A stretch of 64,000 nt of DNA, taken from contig NZ_CP083387.1 of assembly GCF_020042345.1 (NCBI RefSeq), positions 434,001 to 498,000 on the forward strand, given 5' to 3'. The notes beneath the pieces are model-generated. The model saw only the letters and a program-made list of their open reading frames with translations. It was not told where the DNA came from and ran no database searches. Position numbers and translations under genes: made by a program. Below, piece after piece: positions 35,836 to 45,558 of the stretch. How positions within the stretch are numbered: the first letter of the stretch is position 1; every line of letters begins with the position of its first letter. The DNA comes from Arachidicoccus terrestris (lineage in GTDB: Bacteria; Bacteroidota; Bacteroidia; Chitinophagales; Chitinophagaceae).

Positions 35836-37506
35836 TTATACTTCACTGTAAACGACCGGATCCGGTTGTACCGGTTCCGGCAGATGGATTACCCCGAATT
35901 GCTGTTCCAGGGTCAGGCTTCGGGCTTTGATCAGATCAAAGATATCTTTACCATACTGTGCATAGAATCCGGCAATATTTTCAGTTCTCTCCTGCAAACT
36001 TCCGGCAGGAAATAAGCGCTCCTTTAACTTTCTGAGCTGACCGGTTTCAGTTTCCAGCCTTTTGCGCTGCGCTGTTTTCATTTTTGTCACCAGTCTGTGG
36101 GCTTTATTCTTAGCGGCTGTCGCGATGGCCTCCGTATGACCTGCAAGGGTTGAGTCCACAGCGGCAGCTTTCAATCCGATTTTTGCATAGAGCTGGCTTA
36201 ACTGTTCCAGCTCCCCGGAAAGATCAATTTCGACGCCCTTTTTTTTCAAAAGCAGATCCTGGATCTGGTGAAGGGGCAGGAACAAATCTGCGGGCTGCAG
36301 CGCCAGTTTATGCATGAGTACCGTTTCTTTGGGCGTCAGCAGCATGAAAGAATTTCTTAAAAGCAGTACCGGATAAGGAATGCCGGCAGCTTCATAAACG
36401 CCTTTCATCTCCAACCAGTAGGCCAGTTCGCCTCCACCACCAACAAAGGCGATATCCGGCAGGATCGTTTCCTGGAAAGGTCCTCTGAGCACCACATTTC
36501 CACTAAAAAGCTCCGCTCTATCCTTCACCTCTTTTTCGATTTCAGCCCTGGACCTGGTAGCATCGCGCCCGTCGATACGGTAAACATCTCCATCTTTTAT
36601 AATACGCTCTCTGTGATGGCCTTCCTGATAAAACAGGTTAATAGGCCGGCCGTGGGTCTGGACCTTATAACCCGCTTTCTCAATATTTGCGGTAGTCCTC
36701 TCCAGCGCTTTATGGGAAAAACCTTCCTCCAGTTCTTTTAAAACAACAGGCTCAAAGACTTCTTTGAGTTGTCTGTCGTCTGGCATCAGGATCAAAAGGC
36801 CATAACGTCCAAATAACTGATGGATAAAAGCGAAAGTGGCCTCTTGTATTAGCCGCCCTTCCCTATAACAATCCCGCAGAATCCGGATGAACTCCGGCCC
36901 ATAGGCCCCTACACCCACCTGGCCCTCCAGTTCATCAATCAGTGCCAGTAATTTTTTATCTATTTTCATGCGGCCGACCGGACCGGTCTGATCCGTTTGC
37001 CAGACGTACTTTTTTCCATCTACCTGCATCTGTCCAATCTCATCCAGATCAGCATCCTCACTACCCATATAATAAAAAGGAACAAAATATTTCTGCTGCT
37101 CCTTATATGTTGCGTTCAGCATTTCCGCCAACTGTATTACATGGAGTATTTTATAGACCAGATATAACGGACCTCCGAATATATTCGGCTGGTGTGCCGT
37201 GGTAACCGTAAATGTATTGGAAGATCCCAGGGCTTCTATATTCGCCTCTACTTTTTTATAAGCCGCCAATTGACCACTTTTTTCATAATGCGAGCGCATG
37301 TTGTCAACCAGCACCTTTCTGATAGCTGTGGAAAAGCCCTTTTTGGCTGTTATGGCCGCTTCTATGCCGGCCATATCCGGCCTGTGGGCATAAAAAGGCC
37401 GGAGCGCATCGGCACCCCGGATATAATCCAATACTATTTTGGAAAAATAATTTGTTGCTGCGTAATCTATAAATGTCCCGTCGGGACAACATTTTTCTTT
37501 TGCCAT
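35836..37506 (-). CDS. bshC: Putative cysteine ligase BshC (bacillithiol biosynthesis)
   Basis: This protein of about 556 residues has the BshC hallmarks TTAHQPNIFGGPLYLVYKI, FVPFYYMGSEDADLDEIG, GPFQETILPDIAFVGGGGELAYWLEMK and a long C-terminal coiled coil (about 440-520). BshC adds cysteine to glucosaminyl-malate in the last step of bacillithiol synthesis. A start at 37572 is possible but gives a Cys-rich, unlikely extension. bshA and bshB are not in this window. Confidence 0.92.
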   Translation of the reverse strand: MAKEKCCPDGTFIDYAATNYFSKIVLDYIRGADALRPFYAHRPDMAGIEAAITAKKGFSTAIRKVLVDNMRSHYEKSGQLAAYKKVEANIEALGSSNTFTVTTAHQPNIFGGPLYLVYKILHVIQLAEMLNATYKEQQKYFVPFYYMGSEDADLDEIGQMQVDGKKYVWQTDQTGPVGRMKIDKKLLALIDELEGQVGVGAYGPEFIRILRDCYREGRLIQEATFAFIHQLFGRYGLLILMPDDRQLKEVFEPVVLKELEEGFSHKALERTTANIEKAGYKVQTHGRPINLFYQEGHHRERIIKDGDVYRIDGRDATRSRAEIEKEVKDRAELFSGNVVLRGPFQETILPDIAFVGGGGELAYWLEMKGVYEAAGIPYPVLLLRNSFMLLTPKETVLMHKLALQPADLFLPLHQIQDLLLKKKGVEIDLSGELEQLSQLYAKIGLKAAAVDSTLAGHTEAIATAAKNKAHRLVTKMKTAQRKRLETETGQLRKLKERLFPAGSLQERTENIAGFYAQYGKDIFDLIKARSLTLEQQFGVIHLPEPVQPDPVVYSEV

Positions 37507-37608
37507 GCTAAGGACTGCATTTAAAGGGCACTGTCTGTTCTTATTAAATATACAGACAGGCGGGTCCGACAAACATTGTAAATGGGCCGCAGGCCGGAGA
37601 TAAACACT

Positions 37609-38919
37609 TTATTCTACCAGTATGCCTTCCAGGTCATAATCATAGGCCTTGGTGATCTTCACCATTACAAAATCACCGGGGTTAAGTACTTTACCAGATT
37701 GTACGACGACTTCATTGTCTACTTCCACACTATCAAATTCCGTACGGCCCAAATACCGGCCGGCTTCTTTCTTATCGATCAGTACGCGAAGCGTCTGACC
37801 GATTTTTTCCATATTCTTTTCCAGAGAGATTTCCTGTTGCACTTCCATGATCTCCTGCGCCCGGCGCTGCTTCTCCTTAGCAGGAATATTATCCTGCAGG
37901 GCATATGCACTGGTATTTTCTTCATGACTGTACTGAAAAATCCCTACTCTGTCAAAACGGTTTTTAATCAGAAAATCCTTAAGCTCTTCCACGTCCTCCA
38001 GTGTCTCGCCGGGAAAACCGGCGATCAGTGTTGTCCTGAGACAGATACCTGGATTGGTCTCCCTTATTTTATCGATCAGCTCTTGCATCTCCTGCCTGGT
38101 GCTTTGTCTTTTCATAGCAGAGAGCATATGATCAGAGGCATGCTGCAAAGGCATATCCAGATAATTACAGATATTCGGACGGCGCTTCATGACTTCCAAC
38201 ACTTCCATCGGAAATTTATTGGGGTAGGCATAATGTAAGCGGATCCATTCCAGTCCCTGTACATCGGCTAATTTATCTAAAAGTTCTGCCAAGGCTCTTC
38301 TCTTATAGATATCCAGACCGTAATAAGTCAGTTCCTGCGCGATCAGCATAATTTCCTTCACACCTTTTTTGACCAGACTTTCAGCTTCTTTTACCAGATC
38401 TTCAATCGGCCTTGAGATGTGCGTGCCTCTCATCAGCGGAATCGCACAAAAAGCACAGGTTCTGTTACAGCCTTCACTGATCTTTAGATAAGCATAGTGC
38501 TGCGGTGTGCTTAAAAAACGCTCCCCTAATAATTCAGCCTTATAATCGGCCTCAAATTTCTTAAGCATTAAAGGCAGTTCCATGGTTCCGAACCAGGCAT
38601 CTACTTCCGGGATTTCACTTTCCAGATCCTGACGATATCTTTCGCTCAGGCAACCGGTAACGTATACCTTATCCAGATCCCCCTGCTTTTTAAGCTGCAC
38701 CTGTTCTAAGATCGTCTGAATGCTTTCCTCCTTGGCCTTATCAATAAACCCGCAGGTATTGACCACCACGACGTTGTGGTCTAACACTTGATTCTCATGC
38801 GCTACATCAATGTCATTCGCCTTTAACTGACCGCTGAGCACCTCGCTGTCTACCAGGTTCTTGCTGCATCCAAGCGTAATAATATTGACTTTATCCTTTT
38901 TGAGCGTTCTTGCCTTCAT
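37609..38919 (-). CDS. rimO: Ribosomal protein S12 methylthiotransferase RimO
   Basis: This 436-residue radical SAM enzyme has an N-terminal UPF0004 domain with three Cys (TLGCSKNLVD, VNTCGFID, VTGCLSERY), the radical SAM CxxxCxxC motif in CNRTCAFC and a C-terminal TRAM domain (about 368-436). It adds a methylthio group to an Asp of ribosomal protein S12. The full length is present. Confidence 0.97.
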   Translation of the reverse strand: MKARTLKKDKVNIITLGCSKNLVDSEVLSGQLKANDIDVAHENQVLDHNVVVVNTCGFIDKAKEESIQTILEQVQLKKQGDLDKVYVTGCLSERYRQDLESEIPEVDAWFGTMELPLMLKKFEADYKAELLGERFLSTPQHYAYLKISEGCNRTCAFCAIPLMRGTHISRPIEDLVKEAESLVKKGVKEIMLIAQELTYYGLDIYKRRALAELLDKLADVQGLEWIRLHYAYPNKFPMEVLEVMKRRPNICNYLDMPLQHASDHMLSAMKRQSTRQEMQELIDKIRETNPGICLRTTLIAGFPGETLEDVEELKDFLIKNRFDRVGIFQYSHEENTSAYALQDNIPAKEKQRRAQEIMEVQQEISLEKNMEKIGQTLRVLIDKKEAGRYLGRTEFDSVEVDNEVVVQSGKVLNPGDFVMVKITKAYDYDLEGILVE

Positions 38920-38992
38920 AATTAAGTGGCAAAATTACTGATTTTATAGCTGTTCCCCTCTAATTAGACAGAATAGTTCTATCGCTAATGCT

Positions 38993-39409
38993 TTACCAAT
39001 GGAAAGTGACTATTTGCTTCAGTTCCGGATGCAGGCTTTTAGCTACGGGACAGGTATGAGCAATGTTTTCAACGATTTTACGCTGTTTATCATCCAGCTG
39101 AATTCCTTCAGGCGGATAAATATCAACCTGCAATTGTCCTACCCTGCGTGGCTCCTGCGCCATGGTTTTAACCACCTCCAGGTGTGTGCCTTCAAAAGAA
39201 TTTTCCCACTCTTCCGTCTTGATACCGATAGTTGTGATAATGCAGGTACCTAGTGCAACGGCTAATAAGTCTGAGGGAGAAAAGGCTGCCCCTTTGCCCT
39301 TGTTATCAACCGGTGCGTCTGTCGTGATAAGTGTCTTGCTTCTGACATGTGTAGCATCACATCTAAGTTCCCCTTTGTAAACGATCTCTGTTGTCATGGG
39401 TATATCCAT
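38993..39409 (-). CDS. OsmC family protein (YhfA-like)
   Basis: This 138-residue OsmC-fold protein shows FSPSDLLAVALGTCIITTIGI (first Cys) and HTCPVAKSLHPEL (second Cys). The length and the TCPVAKSL motif match the YhfA-like subgroup of OsmC proteins. Confidence 0.9.
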   Translation of the reverse strand: MDIPMTTEIVYKGELRCDATHVRSKTLITTDAPVDNKGKGAAFSPSDLLAVALGTCIITTIGIKTEEWENSFEGTHLEVVKTMAQEPRRVGQLQVDIYPPEGIQLDDKQRKIVENIAHTCPVAKSLHPELKQIVTFHW

Positions 39410-39737
39410 TTTTGTTGTTAAGTACGATTTGCATCAAAAATAATCACTTTTTCAATGCCTCCGTTCATCAGAGGGTACTTGCCTGTAACCTGGCAAGCTC
39501 CAGAGCCGACAGGCCGGCCCTTCCAGTTACAGGAACGCCACTATACTGGGGGATAGCCTCACAAATATTTGGTTACGATCGGTTTACGAAAAGCAGCACT
39601 CAGGATAGCTGCTCGCATTGCCGTGGCCGCATTATTTTCTTCCCTGATTATTATGTACTTTTGCATACCGTGTGTTGTCAGTCAAATGATATCGCGGAAA
39701 AATTAAACATTAGACGATCATTATATAATCATATAGT
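39410..39737. promoter_or_regulatory. Divergent intergenic region OsmC/lipA
   Basis: The region holds a lipA -7 box TACTTTTG (39656-39663) with a T-rich -33 area, and a -7-like TATTTTTG for the OsmC gene on the minus strand near 39438. An imperfect hairpin TGTAACcTGG / CCAGTTACA (39484-39531) with GC-rich interior lies between. No gene is seen. Confidence 0.45.
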
Positions 39738-40658
39738 ATGCAGGAATTGCCCGTTATAAGCGAAAAGCCCAGAGTGAAGAAACCCGACTGGTTGCGCGTA
39801 AAACTGCCTATTGGACAGGAATATAAACACGTACGCGGTCTGGTCGACCAACATAAGCTACATACCATTTGTGAAAGTGGCAATTGCCCGAATATGGGCG
39901 AGTGCTGGGGTGCCGGCACCGCTACATTTATGATTTTGGGTAATATCTGTACCCGCAGCTGTGGATTCTGCGCAGTGGCCACTGGCAGACCGGAGGCCGT
40001 TGACTGGGACGAACCACAACGTGTGGCAGAAGCCATCAATCTGATGAAAGTAAAACATGCGGTCATTACCAGCGTGGACAGAGATGAGTTAAAAGATGGC
40101 GGTTCCATTATCTGGCATAATACGATCAAAGCCGTTAAGGCCCTGAATCCCGACACCACCCTGGAAACCCTGATCCCTGACTTTAAAGCAGACAGAGAAA
40201 ATATCCAGCGCGTGATCGATGCCGCTCCTGAAGTCATCTCCCATAATATTGAGACCGTAGAAAGGCTTACCCGTCAGGTACGCATACAAGCCAAGTATCG
40301 CCGCAGTCTGGATACCCTGCGCATACTCAAGGAAGGAGGAGCCAGAACCAAATCCGGAATTATGCTGGGGCTGGGAGAAAGTAAAGAAGAAATCGTAGAA
40401 ACATTAAAAGATCTGGCCGGCGTGCAGGTAGATGTGGTCACTATCGGACAATATCTGCAGCCAACCGGCAAACACTTACCGGTTGCCCGCTTTGTCCACC
40501 CTGATGAATTTGCCGAGCTTCGCGAGATCGGTTATGAACTGGGTTTTGATTATGTGGAAAGCGGCCCGCTGGTACGCTCCTCTTACCATAGTGAAAGACA
40601 TGTTGATCCCGGTTATGGCCGCGGCAAATGGCTGGAAGAGAAAGCGCTTGCCGGATAA
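39738..40658 (+). CDS. lipA: Lipoyl synthase
   Basis: This 306-residue radical SAM enzyme has the auxiliary cluster motif [12 protein letters not shown] and the radical SAM motif CTRSCGFC, with the C-terminal RSSYH serine ligand. It inserts two sulfur atoms into octanoyl groups on lipoyl domains. Functionally it serves the 2-oxoacid dehydrogenase whose E1 is encoded at 42285. Confidence 0.98.
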   Translation: MQELPVISEKPRVKKPDWLRVKLPIGQEYKHVRGLVDQHKLHTICESGNCPNMGECWGAGTATFMILGNICTRSCGFCAVATGRPEAVDWDEPQRVAEAINLMKVKHAVITSVDRDELKDGGSIIWHNTIKAVKALNPDTTLETLIPDFKADRENIQRVIDAAPEVISHNIETVERLTRQVRIQAKYRRSLDTLRILKEGGARTKSGIMLGLGESKEEIVETLKDLAGVQVDVVTIGQYLQPTGKHLPVARFVHPDEFAELREIGYELGFDYVESGPLVRSSYHSERHVDPGYGRGKWLEEKALAG

Positions 40659-40686
40659 AAGACTTTCATTTTACCATTTCCTTATA

Positions 40687-40735
40687 TATAAGCCAAATAG
40701 CTAATAAAAAACAAATATTATCTATTTGGCTTATA
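40687..40735. promoter_or_regulatory. 14-bp perfect inverted repeat upstream of satD
   Basis: TATAAGCCAAATAG (40687-40700) and CTATTTGGCTTATA (40722-40735) are separated by 21 bases. A partial third half-site, TATAAGCTATTT, lies at about 40744-40755. Since the SatD-like product carries a C-terminal HTH, this may be its own operator; it could also work as the lipA terminator. Confidence 0.6.
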
Positions 40736-40759
40736 TTTTTTACTATAAGCTATTTCCCT

Positions 40760-40767
40760 TATATTTG
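40760..40767 (+). promoter_or_regulatory. -7 box immediately before satD
   Basis: TATATTTG matches the -7 consensus only 4 bp before the ATG at 40772, so transcription from it would give an almost leaderless mRNA. Confidence 0.4.
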
Positions 40768-40771
40768 TACA

Positions 40772-41404
40772 ATGATAGCCGTATTAACAGGAGATATAGT
40801 AGATTCAACACACCACGATAAGGATAGATGGTTACCTGGCTTAAAGTCCAGGCTGGAAAGTTGGGGCAAAGAAGGCCAGGACTGGGAGGTCTATCGGGGA
40901 GATGAATTTCAGTTAAGACTCGGGGCTCCGGAGAGGGCACTGCTGGCTGCTTTCAGTATTAAGGCACATATAAAGGCAATAGCCGACACGGATATCAGAA
41001 TCGCCATCGGACTTGGCGCACCGGAAGCTTCGGGAAATAAAAACGCGGAAAAAACACCGCTTACACAGTCCAATGGCCCAGCTTTTATTTACTCCGGTCG
41101 TAAACTGGATGAGATCAAAAAGCAACGTATTCACATGGCCATTGCTTCTGACGACCAGATGCGCGACCAGCAGTGGAATCTATTATTGCAATGGGTACTG
41201 CTCAGTGCAGATAACTGGTCAAGTGTATCTGCTGAGATCGTCGACCTGGCACTCACCCACCCGGAACTGTCTCAAACAGATATGGCAACCCGGCTAAATG
41301 TGCAGCAGTCCGCCATCAGCCAACGCCTTAAAAGAGCGGATTTCGATTTACTCTGGCAAACACTCGCCTTTTTTAAAGACAAAATTCAGTCCATATGCAG
41401 GTAA
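40772..41404 (+). CDS. SatD family protein with C-terminal HTH
   Basis: From the ATG at 40772 the product has 210 residues and starts MIAVLTGDIVDS, the SatD family signature, with YRGDEFQL about 45 residues on. The C-terminal 45 residues contain a helix-turn-helix (LSQTDMATRLNVQQSAISQRLKRA). Longer starts run through non-conserved sequence after lipA. It overlaps the DUF3307 gene by 10 bp, an arrangement known for SatD and DUF3307. The molecular function is not established; the HTH points to regulation. Confidence 0.8.
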   Translation: MIAVLTGDIVDSTHHDKDRWLPGLKSRLESWGKEGQDWEVYRGDEFQLRLGAPERALLAAFSIKAHIKAIADTDIRIAIGLGAPEASGNKNAEKTPLTQSNGPAFIYSGRKLDEIKKQRIHMAIASDDQMRDQQWNLLLQWVLLSADNWSSVSAEIVDLALTHPELSQTDMATRLNVQQSAISQRLKRADFDLLWQTLAFFKDKIQSICR

Positions 41405-42204
41405 GCATCCTACCCTCCCTACCTCTGACATTTTTGTTATTGTTACTCGCACATTTACTGGGCGATTTTGTACTACAACCCAGCGGCTGGGTCAGGCAAA
41501 AATCCCGACTGGGTTTAAAGGCACCAGCCTTCTGGTGGCATATCCTGCTTCACGGATTTCTCAGTTGGATTTTTATCGCCCAGCTGAATTTCTGGCCCTG
41601 GGCTATTGCCATTATCCTGCTGCATGGCGCAGTAGATCAACTTAAATGCTCCATGGAAAACAAAACAGGGCGACGACATACGCCAAGATACCAAAGGCGC
41701 TGGTTCTGGTGGGATCAGCTGTTACACATCATCCTACTGGCTATGGTGGCTATTACATGGCAGGCGACCCAATATGCTGCTGTTGATAACGGATGGGGCC
41801 TGGTTTTTCAGCAGATAAAACAAAGCCTGGCTGACTGGTGGACACCGGATCATATTTTACTGATCACAATGATTATTTTTCTAACCCGCCCTTCAGCCAT
41901 TATTATCCGGATGCTGATTACAGGATGGACACCCGCTTACAATAACCAGTTGGAAACAGATTCCCTGAAAAATGCCGGCACTTATATCGGGATGCTGGAA
42001 AGGTTATTTGTATTTACTTTTCTGATCTGTGGTCATTTTGAAGCGGTCGGTTTTTTGCTGGCAGCCAAATCTATTTTCCGGTTCGGTGATTTAAAAGCCG
42101 CCAGAGACCGCAAGCTGACAGAATATGTATTAATCGGCACCTTACTGAGTTTTGGGCTGGCCATCATCGCTGCCCTGATCTATTCACATGGAACCCTGGT
42201 GTAG
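41395..42204 (+). CDS. DUF3307 integral membrane protein
   Basis: This 269-residue polytopic membrane protein begins with LLLLLAHLLGDFVLQPSGW, where the HLLGDF-x-LQ motif is the hallmark of DUF3307. Further membrane segments lie around 50-80, 105-125, 155-175, 205-225 and 245-265. It overlaps satD by 10 bp and is probably co-translated. Function unknown. Confidence 0.88.
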   Translation: MQVSILPSLPLTFLLLLLAHLLGDFVLQPSGWVRQKSRLGLKAPAFWWHILLHGFLSWIFIAQLNFWPWAIAIILLHGAVDQLKCSMENKTGRRHTPRYQRRWFWWDQLLHIILLAMVAITWQATQYAAVDNGWGLVFQQIKQSLADWWTPDHILLITMIIFLTRPSAIIIRMLITGWTPAYNNQLETDSLKNAGTYIGMLERLFVFTFLICGHFEAVGFLLAAKSIFRFGDLKAARDRKLTEYVLIGTLLSFGLAIIAALIYSHGTLV

Positions 42205-42284
42205 AAAAGCTTGATTTTTATAGTTTAACAGGAATCAATTCCGGCCATCTGGACCAGTTTTCAAAAAAACACTATTTTTAGCGC

Positions 42285-44702
42285 ATGGAAAATCTAACGA
42301 TCAATATGGAAAATAACGAAATGCTATCCTTTGAAGATTTTAAAGACGCTGTACTAAATGACTATCGCATTGCCGTGGAAAGCAGGGAAGCCAGTCTGTT
42401 AGGCCGCAGAGAAGTGCTGACGGGAAAAGCGAAGTTCGGCGTATTCGGGGATGGGAAAGAAGTCGTTCAGGTGGCAGTAGCCCGGTTTTTTAAACCGGGA
42501 GATTTCCGCTCCGGTTATTATCGGGATCAGACCTTTGCCTTTGCCACTGGTATGGGGACCATTCAACAGTTTTTTGCACAAATGTATGCAGATGCGGATA
42601 TCAATAATGAGCCGTTAAGCGGTGGCCGTAATATGGTCAGCCATTATACCACCCCCAATGTGGATGAAGCCGGCAACTGGCTGCCGCTGGTAGATATGAA
42701 AAATACCGCTTCTGATATGGCTCCCACTGCGGGGCAGATGCCCAGGGCACTGGGGCTGGCCTTCGCCTCCAAAGCCTTCCGCAATAATCCTGCTTTACAG
42801 ACCGCAGCACAGTTTAAAACACTTTCTGACCATGGCAATGAAGTCTGTTTTGCGACCATCGGTGACGCCGCTACTTCAGAAGGTCATTTTTGGGAGATCA
42901 TGAATGCCGCCGGTGTGTTGCAGGTGCCGCTGGCCGCTTTTGTATGGGACGACGGTTACGGCATTTCAGTGCCAACCGCATTACAGACCACGAAAGGATC
43001 TATTTCTAAGGCCATGGCAGGCTTACAAAAAGAAGAAGGCACCAATGGCATTGATATTTATGAAATCAAGGGCTGGGATTACGTGGCCTTATGCGAAGTT
43101 CTGGAACCGGCAATAGAAAAAATAAGAACCACCCATACGCCGGCACTCTTTCATATACAGGAACTCACGCAGCCACAGGGACATTCAACCTCTGGCAGTC
43201 ATGAACGATATAAACCGCAGGAAAGGCTCCAATGGGAAAGAAATTGGGATTGCCTGAAAAAAATGAAGGAATGGATGCTCTCCAGTGGGCTGACCAATGA
43301 AGAAGAAATAGCCGCCATCCATCAGGAAGCAAAAAAGAAAGTAAAACTTGCCCGGGATCAGGCCTGGCAAAATTATATTGAACCACTCAAACAAGAGGCT
43401 GCAAAGGCGGCCGGCCTGATCCAAAATGTAACGACAACAACAGTCGCCAAACCAAAGATCAAAGATGCCTTGCAAGCCATTGCAACAACCCTTCGCGGCC
43501 ACAAGGATCCGCTACGCAAAGACATATTGGGCGCAGTGGCAGAGGCCCTGGAACTATTGCAGTATCAGCTCATCAACCCGGAGGTCAAAGCGCTGGCAGA
43601 TTATCAGCATCAAACCACGGCAGCGTGGAATCAGCTCTATGATCAGTATCAATACGACAAAGGCCCTAAGTCGCACAAAAACGTCGCCATTGTCCCGGCA
43701 GATATTCCAAGTAATGCGCCCGTTATCAACGGCTTTGAGATCCTGAACAAATATTTTGACCAACTCTTCGCCCATAACCCTGCCGTAATGGCATTTGGAG
43801 AGGATCTGGGCAAGATAGGAGATGTAAATCAGGGCTACGCGGGACTGCAGGCCAAACATGGCGTTGAGAGAATATTTGATACGGGGATCAGGGAACTTGC
43901 CATTATGGGCGAAGGAATCGGCCTGGCATTAAGAGGCCTGCGCCCCATCGCAGAGATCCAGTATCTGGACTATCTGCTTTACGGCCTGCAACCCTTAAGT
44001 GATGATGTGGCCTCTTTGCACTATCGTACGGCAGGCAAGCAAAGCTGCCCTATTATAGTACGCACCAGAGGCCACCGGCTGGAAGGCATCTTCCACAGCG
44101 GGTCCCCCATGGGAATGATCATTAATGCCCTGCGCGGATTCTATGTATGTGTACCACGTAATATGACCCAGGCCGCCGGCATGTATAATACACTTCTGCA
44201 ATGTAATACACCCGCGCTCATGATTGAGTGCCTGAACGGTTATCGATTAAAAGAACAACTACCGGCCAATCTGGAAAGCTTTACGGTGCCGCTCGGCGTC
44301 CCTGAAACTATTCGTGTGGGGACAGATATTACGATCGTCTCTTATGGTTCAGTGCTCAGGGTGATACAAGAAGCCGCAGACCGGTTGGCAGCCCTGGGTA
44401 TCGACTGTGAGATCCTGGATGTACAGACATTGCTGCCCTTTGACACGGAGCACCTGATCAGCAGATCCCTGGAGAAAACCAGCCGGATTCTGTTTATAGA
44501 CGAGGATGTTCCGGGCGGGGCTTCCGCCTTTATGTTCCAGCATGTCATGGAAGTTCAGGGAGGATACAAATTGCTGGACGTTGCTCCCAGAACGCTACCC
44601 GGAAAAAACCACAAACCAGCCTATGCCAGTGACGGAGATTATTTTAGTAAGCCCAATGTTGAGCAGATCATCCATACCGTAAGAGAGATGATGGCCGAAT
44701 AA
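42285..44702 (+). CDS. 2-oxoacid dehydrogenase E1, fused alpha and beta subunits
   Basis: This 805-residue TPP enzyme carries the alpha part (about 15-370, with the TPP motif region GDAATSEGHFWE and WDDGYG) and the transketolase-like beta part (about 470-805, with MAFGEDLGKIGDVNQGYAGL and EDVPGGASAF). The fused form is usual in Bacteroidota and is annotated as branched-chain or unspecified alpha-keto acid dehydrogenase. It works with lipoylated E2 and E3, which are not in this window. Exact substrate (2-oxoisovalerate or pyruvate) is not decidable by sight. Confidence 0.93.
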   Translation: MENLTINMENNEMLSFEDFKDAVLNDYRIAVESREASLLGRREVLTGKAKFGVFGDGKEVVQVAVARFFKPGDFRSGYYRDQTFAFATGMGTIQQFFAQMYADADINNEPLSGGRNMVSHYTTPNVDEAGNWLPLVDMKNTASDMAPTAGQMPRALGLAFASKAFRNNPALQTAAQFKTLSDHGNEVCFATIGDAATSEGHFWEIMNAAGVLQVPLAAFVWDDGYGISVPTALQTTKGSISKAMAGLQKEEGTNGIDIYEIKGWDYVALCEVLEPAIEKIRTTHTPALFHIQELTQPQGHSTSGSHERYKPQERLQWERNWDCLKKMKEWMLSSGLTNEEEIAAIHQEAKKKVKLARDQAWQNYIEPLKQEAAKAAGLIQNVTTTTVAKPKIKDALQAIATTLRGHKDPLRKDILGAVAEALELLQYQLINPEVKALADYQHQTTAAWNQLYDQYQYDKGPKSHKNVAIVPADIPSNAPVINGFEILNKYFDQLFAHNPAVMAFGEDLGKIGDVNQGYAGLQAKHGVERIFDTGIRELAIMGEGIGLALRGLRPIAEIQYLDYLLYGLQPLSDDVASLHYRTAGKQSCPIIVRTRGHRLEGIFHSGSPMGMIINALRGFYVCVPRNMTQAAGMYNTLLQCNTPALMIECLNGYRLKEQLPANLESFTVPLGVPETIRVGTDITIVSYGSVLRVIQEAADRLAALGIDCEILDVQTLLPFDTEHLISRSLEKTSRILFIDEDVPGGASAFMFQHVMEVQGGYKLLDVAPRTLPGKNHKPAYASDGDYFSKPNVEQIIHTVREMMAE

Positions 44703-44720
44703 ACCTCGGACGGATTACAT

Positions 44721-44768
44721 ACACAAAGAAGCCTGCATTCGTAAAGAATCGCAGGCTTCTTTGTGTAT
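44721..44768. terminator. Bidirectional terminator between E1 and the sigma factor
   Basis: TACACAAAGAAGCCTGC and GCAGGCTTCTTTGTGTA form a perfect 17-bp stem with a 14-base loop between two convergent genes. Confidence 0.85.
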
Positions 44769-44783
44769 GCAGGATCAGTCTTG

Positions 44784-45368
44784 CTAAGCTATACTTTGAA
44801 TCAATAAACGATATTCATGCAGTTCATCCTTAAAGATCTTTAATGCCTTGCCAATATGTTTTTCCACCGTACTCAATGAGATGTCCAGTTTCTTTGAGAT
44901 CGCTTTTTGACTTAACCCTTCCTTTCTGCTCAACATAAAAACCTGACGGCATTTTTTGGGCAACCTGTCGTACGCCTTATCCAGCTGATGGGATAATTCC
45001 TTGACTTCCAAGGGAGAAAAATCGGTTTTGCATAAGGGGAATGAAAAAACGGTTTTGCTATATTGCATACGGACGGCTTTGGACCGGTATTCGTTCATAA
45101 TTTTGAAGCGTACGGCTTTATTGAGATAGGCACTTAAAGAACAATTGATCTCTAATGCATCTACTTTCTGATATAGGGCAACAAAAATCTCCTGCACCAA
45201 ATCTTCAGCTAAAGGCTTGACACCTAACTTCTTATGGGCGATATTAAAAAGCAGCGGAAAGTACTTGCAATAGATGGCTTCAAACGCTTTGGGGTCTTTT
45301 TTAGCGCGTTTGAGCAGGGTGGCGTCTGTGGTCATTTCCGAAAAATCAGTCATTGTTTGCATCATCAT
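44784..45368 (-). CDS. ECF-type RNA polymerase sigma-70 factor, orphan
   Basis: This 194-residue protein has sigma region 2 (about 27-95, AIYCKYFPLLFNIAHKKLG, LVQEIFVALYQ) and sigma region 4 (about 130-185, LPKKCRQVFMLSRKEGLSQKAISKKLDISLSTVEKHIGKAL). No FecR anti-sigma gene is adjacent, unlike the pair at 57114-58925. A promoter-like CAAA (45413-45416) and TAAAAGTA (45385-45392), read on the minus strand, lie upstream with a 20-bp spacer. Its targets may be the nearby GH97/SGNH genes or a distant SusCD. Confidence 0.9.
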   Translation of the reverse strand: MMMQTMTDFSEMTTDATLLKRAKKDPKAFEAIYCKYFPLLFNIAHKKLGVKPLAEDLVQEIFVALYQKVDALEINCSLSAYLNKAVRFKIMNEYRSKAVRMQYSKTVFSFPLCKTDFSPLEVKELSHQLDKAYDRLPKKCRQVFMLSRKEGLSQKAISKKLDISLSTVEKHIGKALKIFKDELHEYRLLIQSIA

Positions 45369-45458
45369 TCGGTTTTTATATTGTTAAAAGTAAGCCTGCA
45401 AAACGGAATAAACAAATATTTTTGGCATTTTAATAACAGTTCCGCTACTGACGTTTGA

Positions 45459-45488
45459 AGGGGCCTCCAAAATTACACGGAGGCCCCT
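45459..45488 (+). terminator. GC-rich hairpin with T-run
   Basis: AGGGGCCTCC pairs with GGAGGCCCCT, followed by CTTTTTT on the plus strand. It lies past the GH97 stop; the T-run favours rightward reading, though no rightward gene ends here. Confidence 0.6.
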
Positions 45489-45558
45489 CTTTTTTAAAAG
45501 CCGGGCGGCGGGCTGGCGTTAATACATCTGGGGGTTAACAGCCATGACCGGATCCGTA

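Noticed and set aside
34166-39409. Tandem duplication of OsmC genes
   Set aside because: The two OsmC proteins belong to different subgroups (168 and 138 residues with different Cys motifs) and are 4.3 kb apart in opposite orientation.
39484-39531. Possible riboswitch in the OsmC/lipA gap
   Set aside because: The imperfect hairpin does not match the conserved cores of cobalamin or TPP riboswitches that I could compare by eye.
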